From: Chara braunii
Taxonomy: Eukaryota; Streptophyta; Charophyceae; Charales; Characeae
Length of the DNA: 35,188 nt
Direction: 5' to 3'
Assembly (NCBI GenBank): GCA_003427395.1
Contig: BFEA01000573.1
Span: forward strand, 729,431 to 764,618
Positions 1 through 9,225 of the stretch are shown here, one piece after another. The translations under genes and the position numbers were made by a program. Numbering within the stretch: position 1 is the first letter of the stretch; every line of letters begins with the position of its first letter. The notes under the pieces are model-generated. The model did no database searches and was not told the origin of the DNA. It saw only the letters and a program-made list of their open reading frames with translations.

Positions 1-959
1 AAAAAAAAAAAAAAAAAAAAAATCACACGCTGCGCACCGAATTGCAAACGAACCGTGCAAGCAGAGTCTTATGTCAATAAATGGAGCAAAAGTTGCCAGA
101 GCAAAATGGCCTCCCCACCAATGGGTCGTAGTCTCGGGATGGTGCAAGGGGCACTAGCGGGGGTTGCTCATGTCACCCTCACTAATAACCCCCGCGACAG
201 CTGTTACAAAACAAAAAAAATAAGTAAAAAAAAAAAAAAAAAAAAAAAAAATGGTGAGCACAAGCGGTGCCTATGGTGGTTCTCTATGTGTAAGGGGCTC
301 ATGGCTCCTTGCTGTCTTCATCGAGTACAACACACGGTCATTATTGTTGTATCTAGATTCTAAGTTGCCCCAAATACCAGGTTATATGACCGTACGCTAT
401 ATTCAGATGAAGACGGTATCCCATTCCGAAAAGACGTTTTGCGTGCTCCATAAATACCTCAATTTGTTGTTGTATGAATCACATTGCACAACATGACATT
501 GCGCTCATGTGCTTTTCCTTCAGCATGCTCTTCGAATGCAACGAATGGTGTATGTGCCCACCATTTGTCGCAGCAGTGCCCAGGTGCTCCGCACCAGATG
601 CCAAACTATTCTGGTTGAGAGAATGGTACTCTCGACAACTTGAGATAGTGGGGTCATCCCTTAGGACATTGCATCCCCACCTGACACCAGAGAATAGCAG
701 CACCAATCTTTCATCACTGTTCGTTTTTGCCCTCCTCTTCCCTTCCCTTCCTTTTCTTTTTTGTCTTTTTTTCTTCTTAAATGTGAAACGTGACAACCTT
801 GAGATATTTGTTTGCACTCGTCTATATTTGACCTTCTTTTCCTCTTCTCCTTCTTTTTTTTTTCTTTTTTTTTTTAGGGCCCAGTGCCCAAGGCAAAGAA
901 CAATCTTCAGAGTTTTGCAGATTCAGGGGTCGCAAGGCCTCCAAACGCACTTCTTTGGG
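1..959. other. Low-complexity intergenic DNA, no gene seen
   Basis: The window starts inside an A-run (1-22). A second A-rich stretch lies at about 219-251, and a polypyrimidine/T-rich stretch at about 720-876. The open frames here are short, start in or run through homopolymers, and show no motif I recognise. I see no RNA gene, and call it unassigned repeat-rich DNA. Confidence 0.5.
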
Positions 960-1441
960 GGAAGGGAGCATGTTTTCGACACCGCCGTCTTTGGCGATTT
1001 TTCATTTCTTTTGGGCATAGCCAAATGCCCTGAAAAAATTTGCAGATGTGTACGTCACATAGTAAAAACTCGCTAAAAAAGTTTCAAAAAATAATAAAAT
1101 TGTTTAGGCCCTGCAATAAAGTAAAAACAAAAAGTAAAAAATGAAAACAAACAAAATACTTGAAAATAGTGAGTGGGTGAACACATTTTGACACCGCCAT
1201 CTTTGGCAATTTTTAATTTTTATTTGGCTTAGCAAAATGACTTCAAAAGTTTCAGGCATGTACCTCACATCATCAAGAACTCACAAAAAAAAAATCAGAA
1301 AAAAAAACTTATTTTTAGGCCTCGAAATAATTTTTAGTGGGGACCGAACGTCTGTGGGTTCGGACCCCGAATGGGACCCGGAACGCCCGTACGTGCTGAG
1401 GTCGGCCCGGGGACCTCCGTACATACGGGCTGGTGACCCTG
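960..1441 (+). mobile_element. Fragment of hAT-like non-autonomous element (right half)
   Basis: This stretch aligns by eye with 17040-17545, the right half of the hAT-like element described below. Shared blocks in order are a 'GACACCGCCRTCTTTGGC' block, an A-rich block with 'TTTAGGCCCTG', a second GACACC block about 205 bp later, then a GC-rich end with the 'GAACGCCCG' motif, closing in 'GACCCTG' at 1435-1441. The ~205-bp internal duplication is present in both copies. I find no matching left end and no target duplication for this copy, so it is probably truncated or rearranged. Divergence is substantial, suggesting an old copy. Confidence 0.6.
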
Positions 1442-1520
1442 TATACCAGCCGGACCGCACGGGTTATCCTGTTTTCTTGGGTGGCCCATCCGTGCAAGGA
1501 CTAGAAAAAAGTCCCAGCAA
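1442..1520 (-). mobile_element. Inverted relic of a MITE terminal region
   Basis: Read on the - strand, this matches the right ends at 7785-7865 and 18335-18408. The common order is GGGAC, a T-rich step, 'AGTCCTTGCA' or close, a GC block, 'CCCARGAAAACA', then a GC-rich tail. It abuts the end of the preceding hAT-like fragment, so the two may be one rearranged composite. No target duplication was found. Confidence 0.45.
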
Positions 1521-1580
1521 AAAAAAAAAAAAAAAAGACAATCGAGAAACAACTATGTTATGCACAACAATAACCTGAAC

Positions 1581-2163
1581 TAAATCTAACACGAAGTTAG
1601 CAGACTATAGAACTCAGCTTAAGCAACTCAGCCGCAACACCTGACACTACAGCGACCGTGGCTAGTGCACATGACAACGGCTATCAATTGAGACAAAAGC
1701 TGGCAGCCAGGATTGCAGCCAAGACAGATAGGCACAACTATGGGATCTCGACGAGGGAGGCAACGATATTCAGAACTTAGAAGGAAATCCAACGTCAGGA
1801 TCAGCTCCAGCCAGTAGAAGATCTAGTAAAGGCAATGACGAAGTCTAGGGAGAAAGGAAACAAATTAGTTTATCAAGCAGCGGACCAAGGCTGAAGGCCA
1901 TATTAGGAAGCTGCGGTGTTTTCGCCGAAACTCCTGATGACCATAGATGAAGCGGCTTTTGCGAAACGCATCGAGGTATCCGCCTAGAGAGGATTACTAA
2001 TCCTCTCGTAGAGCTTCATGTGCGATGCCATTCTTTTTAACTCTATGGAATCCGAGAAAGTTTTTTTCAGTGTGGATATATTTGACGTCGGCTATGGTGT
2101 TGCTTGTGTCGATTGAGTCCTACAGTCCCGCGAGTAGACTGTTTGGTGCAGTTGTCCCCACTC
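1581..2163 (+). repeat. Left terminal direct repeat of the PLE (pseudo-LTR)
   Basis: It aligns with 6657-7243 along its length with scattered substitutions and small indels. Shared landmarks include 'GGCACAACTATGGGATCTCG', 'AGCGGACCAAGGCTGAAGG', the hairpin at 1987-2007, and 'TATGGTGTTGCTTGTG'. Similarity stops at 'GTTGTCYCCACTC'. Unlike retroviral LTRs, I see no TG...CA ends, primer-binding site or polypurine tract at its borders, which favours the PLE reading. Confidence 0.75.
1987..2007 (+). other. Perfect 9-bp hairpin in left PLE repeat
   Basis: GAGAGGATT at 1987-1995 and AATCCTCTC at 1999-2007 pair perfectly around a 3-nt loop ACT. An outer 6-bp stem, GCATCG (1968-1973) with CGATGC (2023-2028), encloses it. 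All 21 nt of the inner hairpin are identical in the right repeat although flanking bases differ. Confidence 0.7.
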
Positions 2164-2355
2164 TTGAAATACACAGAAACTGTGGCTCTATCACGTCGGT
2201 TTGGTGCTCCTGAGGAAACTTAGAGACATCACGATGAAGGCAGCGATTTCTGGATGTGTACGCCATATTCGGTAGAAGCAGGATGGCGTGACTGATATCG
2301 CTTAGTACGTATCAAACGATAGGATCGATTAACTTTTTGTACTCTTGGCGACTAT
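2164..2355. other. PLE leader between left repeat and coding remnant
   Basis: No protein motif and no strong structure are visible. It joins the left terminal repeat to the coding remnant and probably was the 5' untranslated part or the start of the reading frame, now unreadable. Confidence 0.35.
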
Positions 2356-2891
2356 AGCCGAGAACGTGGATAGTTAGTGTTTGGACCACAGATATTGCAA
2401 ACACTGGGAACTTCGGGAACGAAGGATTTAGGAACGGTAACAGCGGCGGACTCAGGAACGGAGGAGGCAACAATGGGTGAACGTGCTACAATTGGGGGAA
2501 ACTCAACCACATTGCATGTGACTGTTGGACGAAGGGTGGGCGACAAAATGGTGACGTGAAGTTCGATGGGATGAAGGAATTTTTTAGAGACTTCATGAAG
2601 CAGAAAGCGGAGCAAGAACAGATGATGAGGAAGGAGGAAGAAAGGAAACATAAGGAAGAGGAGGATAAAAGGCATTTGGAGGATTTCACTAGAAGTACCA
2701 ATGAGACGAGGGCACAAATGGAAGGAGAGCTTATGAGGAAATGGCAAAAGCAACAAGAAATGATGCAAGCCGAAGCGGAGCGATTCCTCTCTAAGTTGTG
2801 CAACTCGTTGGCCTTGGCAACTGCCGCTACTAGTCCAAAGCCACAACAAAAGAAGAAGACCCCGTTAGAAAGTTGTTGGAGGTCATTATGA
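2356..2891 (+). pseudogene. PLE N-terminal region: Gly/Asn linker, broken CCHC knuckle, coiled coil
   Basis: The + frame with codons at multiples of 3 reads a Gly/Asn-rich stretch, an in-frame TGA near 2478, then from 2484 a zinc-knuckle remnant. The knuckle is C-Y-N-W-G-x3-H-x4-C, so the second of the four CCHC ligands is Trp instead of Cys. From about 2556 a highly charged segment rich in Glu, Lys, Arg, Gln and Met runs for roughly 80 residues (EEERKHKEEEDKRHLEDF is typical) and should form a coiled coil. The frame closes at a TGA (2889-2891). CCHC knuckles bind nucleic acid in many retroelement proteins, and the coiled coil suggests multimerisation; both roles are inferred. The codon run to 2952 holds several TGA stops and looks frame-disrupted. 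Confidence 0.6.
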
Positions 2892-2951
2892 AGACCACGG
2901 TGAAAGCAACCATGAACATCGAGAAGGGGAAGGGACCATCATCGCCTGAAG

Positions 2952-3590
2952 ATGCTCTTAGAAAAACCATATTTCCGCGGTGAATCTTCGAGAGCAGCGA
3001 GACACTCAAAAGTGACACCAATCGAGGAACAACAGTGTCGATCTCCTCCAAGATCCTCACCGGTGGTCCATCAACCAACTCGATCACCCCAAAGGGAAGC
3101 AACGTCGACGCCGACACCACGGCATACTTGGCGCATCACACGGTCGCCTCCAAGACCGAAGAGGCTGAGTGACGAAGACATTCTGGCATCTAGGAGTCGG
3201 AGAAGGATACTGCAACGTTCCGAATCACCAACTACGCCGGAGAAGAAGATACCAGCAGAATGCTCGAAGGAAGGAATGGTAGAGTACGCACTATTAGTGT
3301 ATTGAAGCCTATCATCCAAGAAAGTCGATGCGATCAAGAGGTTTTATCGATGAAGGGGAGTTAAATACACCAAGAAGAACGAGACAGTGGAAGAACTATT
3401 GCGTATACAGGCAAAGTTAGCCTACGATGGTTTCGAAGATAAGAAGTCCCCGAAAGTGGAGGTTGTGCCAAAGACCGACCAATCAAGGGAATCCCAGGGA
3501 GAGCAAGTGACGTCCACACCAAGGCCAAGACGAAATCCGAAGATTATCAAATTCGCACCGATCCCATCCGATTCCAAATCGGATTGACTA
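2952..3590 (+). pseudogene. PLE Ser/Pro/Arg-rich linker region
   Basis: Same + frame as the flanking PLE domains, interrupted by a TGA at 3303-3305 and by further stops before about 3387. The readable protein is low in complexity: many Ser-Pro, Arg-Arg and Thr-Pro pairs (SPPRSSPVVHQPTRSPQRE, RPRRNPKIIKFAPIP). Such sequence is likely disordered and basic, a plausible RNA-binding or spacer segment. No catalytic motif is visible. It ends in TGA (3588-3590), after which the same frame continues into the endonuclease region. Confidence 0.45.
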
Positions 3591-4196
3591 GGACTGCCTC
3601 TAACCTCTCAAAGACTTGAGGATGCATTGTCATACCTCACGTCTCTACGAGGAGCTCTTGAAGGGCGGAGCGAGGGACATAAGTTTTTGTTGATAGTGGA
3701 GCAGTTGCTATCCGATACCTTTCTACTTCTCTGTATTCGTAGGAAATAGCGATGGATAAACAAAATTGTGGAAATGTTTTTCAAAGATAGAGGTAGTTTG
3801 GAGTTGACCGATAGCGGGGTGTACGTATTAGCTAGTCCTTGGTGCAGGAAGTTGTATATAGGTTCGACCTCAAGGTCCTTTGGCGTACGGTGGAGAGAAC
3901 ACTCGGTGTGTGCTGCAAAGAAACGGAGAGGGCAGTCTCCACAACTATATAGATGGTTGCACAGATTCAGAGCATGTAAGTACTTCATGCTCCCGATCGC
4001 TAATCTTCCAATATAAGATGTCAAGCTGACCGAACAAAGACTCATTGCCGCATTTTGTCCAACGCTTAACCTATCAAGGACCAGATCCGCAAAGGCATAG
4101 AAGCGGAAACAGAGGCGTGCAGGAAAGAAAGAGAGAGTACGCACCAAGAAATCCAGTACAGGCTCAGCAACGGCGGCAACACCTCTTATGGTTTTT
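3591..4196 (+). pseudogene. GIY-YIG endonuclease domain of the PLE (decayed)
   Basis: In the shared + frame, a lead-in segment (LEDALSYLTSLRGALEGR) is followed by a TAG near 3748 and then the nuclease. G-V-Y at 3816-3824 replaces the GIY motif, Y-I-G-S-T begins at 3855, R-W-R-E-H follows, and after a TAA (4014-4016) the catalytic Glu is seen at 4032-4034 in 'TEQRLIAAFCPTLN'. Spacing of GVY, YIG, Arg/His and Glu matches the family, in which the enzyme nicks target DNA for reverse transcription. A basic Lys/Arg-rich tail follows to a stop at about 4194-4196. The domain lies upstream of the RT, the diagnostic permuted order. Stops at 3748, 4014 and about 4108 make it non-functional. A stand-alone homing nuclease is less likely given the downstream RT in the same element. 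Confidence 0.8.
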
Positions 4197-4360
4197 TAAG
4201 GTTGGCGAGGTGAAGTGGTCGTCGTTGATCAATGTACTGATCAAAGGGGGAGGCGGGGATGGCAATCAGTACTAAGGGAGGCAAGACGTGGACAGATAAA
4301 TGAGAGTTCATCACGTCGAAGTCTGGTAGCACTATTCTGAGTCATGAGGGCAAAAAGATC

Positions 4361-6420
4361 ATGTCTCGGTTGAGATGGGAATCAGGTGGCTTGTTCGTGA
4401 TCAAGAAGTTGGTTAAGAGGTCCACAAACGTGGAGAAAAGGCAGTTCCTCACAATGATACTGAAACAACCGAGACGAGCAGCGAAGCTTGTCATGCAACC
4501 GGTGGAGTACCTAGTGGGGTTGTTCGGAACGGTAGTCATTTTCTCTAAGAATAAGACCAGGAACGATCTCCTCATCAAGATCGATCGTGCATTCCGGAAG
4601 AAGACGGGAGCAAGTATCCGGACTCGAATTACTGTAAAACTGAAGTACGACTGAGTCGTCCATTTGAAGACCATCCTTGAAGCTCTAGCGGTAACTATAG
4701 AAGCGAACAACCATTTGGGAAAGGCAATCGCTGATATCTTAGTCGCCAGATCCAAGGTGGTTTGGGAGAAGAACAAGACCGTCGGCCAGCTCATTCACAA
4801 CCAACGGCTCTTTCTCATGAATGGTAATGAAGCAATCTGCCATTGCAGTAGCCTCCCAAATGGAACGGCCACATCAGGTGCAAAGTTTCCAATTTGGAAT
4901 CAGCTCCTGCCTTTGCAAAACTGTGAAGAATGTGGTCGCACCTGATGACAGCCTTCCATTGGAGGTAAAGGTTCGGGAATGCATAAAGAATGTAGTGGTT
5001 AGGAGATGGCCAAGATGCATGGTGAAAGGAAGCATGTTGGACTTATGCAGGGGAAACTTATCGCAGTCAAAAGCATTGACAAATGACCAAGTGAAGAGTT
5101 GGGCAGTTGCGTACGACCATCTTGCGCTTATACCTGTGGACCGAAAAAGTGGGGAAACTTTGATGATCTGTCAGACGACGTATAAGCATGCCTTCATAAT
5201 GACGTTCAACTTGAACCCCAGCCTAACCAGCACCAATCAGTCTGAAGATGAAACCATTAAGGTTTTGAAGAAGAGATTATCTGAAGATAAGCTCGATAAA
5301 ATTGGAGGATGGTGCTTAGGAGGAAGGTTGGGTAGGCCTTACGTCATGTTGAAGGATAAGGACCTGTCAAAATGGCGGCCTATATCCCCTGCTTGTACGG
5401 AGCTGATATGCCTGATGGACAAGAAAATCGAGAAAGCTCTCAAGTACCTACTGCTAATGTTGGATCCCTCCAAGCATTTCAATTAGAGCTCCATGGCAGC
5501 TATGCCAGCTACCTTAGCGGGAATCGGCACGCAGTTTAGGAAAACAGTGGCGCATGTCGTTTATGGTCAATGCTACGATGTGAAAGAAATGTTCTCTAGA
5601 TTGAACCACGGCGCAATCATGAATGCGGTTGATTGACTGCTGAGTGAGCATGAGACACATGGGATTAAGCAAGTAAAGGTGTCCGTCCGAAGGAAGATAT
5701 GCAAACTGGGGAGGAGTTGTAGGACTGAAGTGGGATTCATATCGATTCCGCTCACGAGCATTCGGGACGCGGTGTGTTTTGTGCTCGAGTCATCCATCTG
5801 TATGTGTATGAAGGGGCTCAAAACCCAGATTTTCGATATACCGACGAGGAGGCCTGTAAGTCCGGTGCTTGCCTGTATCACATGTGCCCATGGGTAGTAT
5901 GGATTCCTGAGATCACTCGTGAAGGACATGAGTTTAGTAGTCGGGCTATGAATGATGGACAATATTAGTATTTTCGTTGCAGAAGATCCAAAGGATCGCG
6001 AAGAAACCAAGGTATCCGACATTCTGGCTCGGTTCCAGGAAGCATACCACCAGGATCTTATCTCGGTTCACAAAGATAAAAGGCAAAACTTCTAGCACTT
6101 CGTAGGTGGACAGGTTATGGTGCTCGGAGATTTTGTGCAGGTGGTGTTTTGGCCATCATCACAGAACCAGATGCATCTCGAGATGGAGAACAGATTGGGG
6201 ATCCAAGGGCTACATGACTACTCCTCGTACACACCTAAGCAAGTGAAGAAGAATGTTGTATGCAGTACTATCAAGAGATACTTGGATCTAGCATCGAGTG
6301 AGACTTTCACGATTCCGACATTTTTCGCATTATTTTGAGAGACCCTCCTCTGGGACTACCCCCCGGCGGTCTTTTCGGGGTGCTTAACCTGGCTAAGGCT
6401 TAAGGCCTCTGTTGGCCTTT
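4361..6420 (+). pseudogene. Penelope-like reverse transcriptase (decayed)
   Basis: The first part (about 4361-4820) is in a different + frame from the rest (4821 onward), with a TGA at 4652-4654. From 4821 the frame matches that of the GIY-YIG domain. Landmarks: 'KDLSKWRPISPAC' near 5361-5396, motif A 'CYDVKEMFSRL' with its Asp at 5577-5579, 'RPVSPVLACITC' near 5853-5888 in the position of the PLE primer-grip-side motif, and motif C at 5952-5963 reading M-M-D-N rather than Y-x-D-D. Thus the second catalytic Asp is Asn. A thumb-like segment 'YTPKQVKKNVVCSTIKRYLD' follows. In-frame stops occur at about 5484, 5634, 5892, 5949, 6090 and 6336. The enzyme would have copied element RNA at a GIY-YIG nick. 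It is dead by several independent lesions. Confidence 0.75.
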
Positions 6421-6656
6421 TCGGGACCACGAAGGCAGTTGCAACCATTTAGGATGTAACTCGGAAAATGCCTTGGATCGGGTAAAGACAAGCCACGACG
6501 GAAAAGTTATTTGGAATTAAGTTTGGGACTGCACCGGTTATTGCCGAACTACAGTCAAGACTGGCTGTCGAAATTGTGGTGCGTATAAGAGGTAAGAACC
6601 TAAATAGTACAAGTGTAACTCGGAGAAGTGGAAAGCTAATAGGCACTGCACGACAA

Positions 6657-7243
6657 AATTAGATCTGACACGAAGGTAGCAGACTGTAGAACTCGGCTTA
6701 AGAACCACAGCCACAACAGCTGACACTACCGCAACCGTGGTCGGTACGGATGATAACGGATATCAATTGAAACAAAAGCTGGCAACCAGGATTGCAGCCT
6801 AGACAGATAGGCACAACTATGGGATCTCGATGAGGGAGGCAACAACATTCAGACCTCGGAGGGAAATCCAACTTCAGGATCAACTCCAGCCAGTAAAAGA
6901 TCTAGTAAAGGCAACGACGAAATCTAGGGGGAAAGGGAAACAGATTAGTTCATTAACCAGCGGACCAAGGCTGAAGGCCGCATTAGGAAGTTTCTCGACT
7001 TTCCGCCCAACCTCCTAATGAGCATACAAGAAGCGGCTCTTGCGAAACACGTCGAGGTATCTGCCTAGAGAGGATTACTAATCCTCTCGTAGAGTTCCAT
7101 GTGCGATGCCTTTTTTTGAACTCTGTGGAATTTGGTAAAGTTTTTTTCAGTGTAAACATGTTTGACGTCGGTTATGGTGTTGCTTGTGGCGATTCAGTCT
7201 TACAGTCCCACGAACAGACTGTTTGTCGCAGTTGTCTCCACTC
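6657..7243 (+). repeat. Right terminal direct repeat of the PLE (pseudo-LTR)
   Basis: Direct repeat of 1581-2163. Alignment starts at 'ATCTGACACGAAG' (copy B wording) and ends at 'GTTGTCTCCACTC'. The two copies differ by many substitutions and a few small indels, consistent with an old insertion. A short perfect hairpin, AAGGCC...GGCCTT, lies upstream near 6402-6419 between the RT remnant and this repeat. Confidence 0.75.
7068..7088 (+). other. Perfect 9-bp hairpin in right PLE repeat
   Basis: GAGAGGATT (7068-7076), loop ACT, AATCCTCTC (7080-7088). It is identical over 21 nt to 1987-2007. The outer GCATCG/CGATGC stem of the left copy is only partly kept here. Confidence 0.7.
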
Positions 7244-7639
7244 CACAATGAACTGAACAAGTTCTGCCTCGGGGTCACATCATAATTCTTTACCAAAATT
7301 TTAACAAAATTAAAATTTTAATTTTTTTTTTTTTTTTTTTTGGATTTTATTTTGTTTTTGGCCCAGTCGGGTAAGTGAACCCGCCCCACTCTAGTAGCTT
7401 AGTATCTAGGTTCTTTTTTCGGGCGCCCGGGCACCCAATTTGTGCCCGGATACATGTCGAGGTGTTCTTTAAACCCCTTTAGCCCCTTGAAATGAAATTT
7501 CACCCCCCTTCCCCCCCCCTTGATAGCCAACTTTCAAAAAATGCAAAAAGTTCACATGTGGGGTCCTCTGGGAGAACGCAGAAAGACAAAAAAAAAAAAT
7601 TTGCGCGCCCAGGTATCTCGGGCGTCAGACCCCCCGGAC
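7244..7639. other. AT-rich spacer with GC-rich palindromic patch, no gene
   Basis: It contains a T-run (about 7322-7341) and a patch near 7418-7456 in which GGGCGCCCGGGCACC is followed by GTGCCCGG; GGGCGCCC is self-complementary. This may be the GC-rich left end of the MITE whose right end lies at 7865, but I find no target duplication to prove it. Confidence 0.3.
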
Positions 7640-7865
7640 GTCACACCTGAGTATCCGGCCGAGCATGAAAATCTTCTTAGCTTAGTATTTTTTATTTTTT
7701 CATTTGTTTTTGCAAAGAAGTTTGATGTGACACTGAGGCAAAAATTGTTTAGTTTATTTTTTATGCATAACCTAGTTTTTTTCTTTTTTAGGACCTTCCC
7801 TAGTCCTGCATGGTTGAGTTATCCAGGAGAACAAGGTGATCTGGGCAGCCCGCTTGGTAGCCTAG
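7640..7865 (+). mobile_element. hAT-like MITE, right part
   Basis: The segment matches 18129-18408. Shared blocks are 'TTTGATGTGA', 'AGGCAAAA', 'RTATAACSTAGTT' style text, a T-run, 'GGACCTT', 'CCTAGTCCTGCA' or similar, 'CCAGGARAACAAGGTG', and a GC-rich end closing in 'GTAGCCTAG' at 7865. The left border and duplication are not resolved, so this may be a truncated copy. It has no coding capacity. Confidence 0.55.
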
Positions 7866-8019
7866 TTTTCATAACAAGTTTTTCAAAAATTACCTATGGT
7901 TGTGGGGTCGAGCCTTTGAGGTGATATGGAAAAATTTACAGTTCAACTTATATTTTTTTCACTTTCAAAAGTTTAGCTCGCAATTCTTTAAAGTCAATTG
8001 ACATTATAGGGTTTATATA

Positions 8020-8027
8020 ATTTACAT
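8020..8027. repeat. 8-bp target site duplication, left
   Basis: ATTTACAT directly precedes the CAGGGTT end at 8028. The identical octamer follows the opposite end at 17546-17553. Eight-bp duplications are the hallmark of hAT-superfamily insertion. Confidence 0.85.
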
Positions 8028-8265
8028 CAGGGTTGCCGGCATTCGGGACGGGCCGAACGCCCGATCCCGAACGCCCGAGCGTACGGGACCCCTTCGGAAG
8101 GCGTTCGGCCGTTCGGGCCGAACGCGGACAAAAAAAAAAAAAAAAAGGTTTTTCAAAAACTTCCCCGAAAAACAATATGTTATGAAAAAAACTAAACAAA
8201 ACAACATTTGCCTGGGCATTACATCCAAATTCTTGACCAAATTTGAATTAAAAATCAAATACAGA

Positions 8266-8269
8266 AAAT
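8266..8269. repeat. Target site duplication of the LTR element (AAAT), left
   Basis: AAAT precedes the left LTR and AAAT follows the right LTR at 17021-17024. Ty3/gypsy integrases usually make 5-bp duplications. AAAAT at the left is matched only if the terminal A of the right LTR is shared, so the length is 4 or 5 bp. Confidence 0.6.
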
Positions 8270-9188
8270 TGCAAGGAAGATGAGCATTAGCGAACTTCAG
8301 CAATCAAACAGCATCATACATATGAGCCCAGATAGTCTTGACCTCGAACCACAGCAGACTTGCATCACGAGATACACCAAATAAGAACACACCAAGAGTT
8401 NAAAATTGACAATGCTGAAGTAGTCCCATCATCATCAACTACGAACCAGAGTTTATATCCTATTGGCGCTCGGCGCTTAGACTACATGTGGCAAATCCTA
8501 TCTAGCCTATACTACGAAGCAGAATGATGACAGCAACAACGTTCCCGAAGTACGAGCATAGGGCGACAAATGTCGCACGCTTCAGCACCAGGTATGTCTC
8601 TCGTAACACTCACAACCCTGATCCACACCGCACAGATGCCACTAGCACCCCAAGGACCACCCTGCGCATCACCTAGCATACAGCAGCGCAGCTTGGCTAT
8701 GGCTGCGTGCTCTCTCCTACTCGCCCGTGAGAGCGTGAGTGCCAGCCAGCCAGCGGATTACGCAACAGCGCTCACGCAGCATGCAACCAGCACCCGAATA
8801 CCGAATGAGGAGGCAGACCCTTCCCTATATCGAAGTGGCCTGCCTGCGTCCAGTCCAGGAAGCTTCTGGTAGGCCCCGGTAGGCACAGGCCCAGTCACGA
8901 AGAGAGCAGGCATTGGGCCTGAAGTGGTTGCATGCGCCCAACTGCTTTCGGCCTATGTTTGGCCCGATACCCGTATCCAGCCCAGAGCCTGCTTCACATT
9001 CATTTACACATGCGGCCCAGGGCCTGGATTCATTCAACCAACTGGCGCAATGCAACTATCTGAATTTCCCCAATGCGGGGTACCTTGAAGAATGAGGCCC
9101 GAAGGGCTTGTCGTGCCTGCCTTCACTTAGGGCGGCCGACCTTGTTGCAGATAGGGCCCCGTAGGGGCTAAGCGGGCGTAGCCTCGCA
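8270..9188 (-). repeat. 3' LTR (919 bp)
   Basis: On the - strand it starts TGCGAGGC and ends CCTTGCA. It aligns without gaps to 16102-17020. One isolated N at 8401. Differences from the partner LTR are mostly C/T and G/A, as expected from decay of methylated cytosines. I did not identify a convincing TATA box or polyadenylation signal by eye. Confidence 0.95.
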
Positions 9189-9199
9189 TTCCCTCCTCC
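9189..9199 (-). other. Polypurine tract
   Basis: On the - strand GGAGGAGGGAA sits immediately upstream of the 3' LTR TG. This is the position and composition of the plus-strand DNA primer of LTR retrotransposons. Confidence 0.85.
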
Positions 9200-9225
9200 A
9201 TATCTTCGTTAGTCCTCTGCGAAGA

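Larger units (their letters stand above)
1581..7243 (+). mobile_element. Degenerate Penelope-like retroelement with N-terminal GIY-YIG
   Basis: Two direct repeats of about 585 bp (1581-2163 and 6657-7243) flank a 4.5-kb interior. Almost all recognisable coding sequence lies in one + frame (codon starts at multiples of 3), interrupted by stops and by at least one segment in another frame. Interior order is CCHC-like knuckle, coiled coil, low-complexity linker, GIY-YIG endonuclease, reverse transcriptase. In most animal Penelope-like elements the GIY-YIG domain follows the RT. Here it precedes it, as in the permuted PLE clade (Chlamys/Naiad types) known from the green lineage and protists. Flanking repeats fit the pseudo-LTR arrangement of PLEs. 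Every domain carries lethal mutations, so the copy cannot be autonomous. The family call rests on motif recognition without a database search. Confidence 0.75.

Noticed and set aside
474-1076. 200-codon open frame on the + strand
   Set aside because: Much of it is Phe/Leu/Ser runs from the polypyrimidine tract, and it runs into the hAT-like fragment. Likely chance.
1933-1967. CTGATGA followed by GAAAC in the left PLE repeat, like a hammerhead ribozyme core
   Set aside because: The 22 nt between them cannot form helix II next to both core pieces, and the right repeat reads CTAATGA. Not a consensus hammerhead.
1581-7243. LTR retrotransposon reading for the element with ~585-bp direct repeats
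   Set aside because: No TG...CA termini, primer site, polypurine tract, protease or integrase. GIY-YIG and PLE-type RT motifs are present instead.
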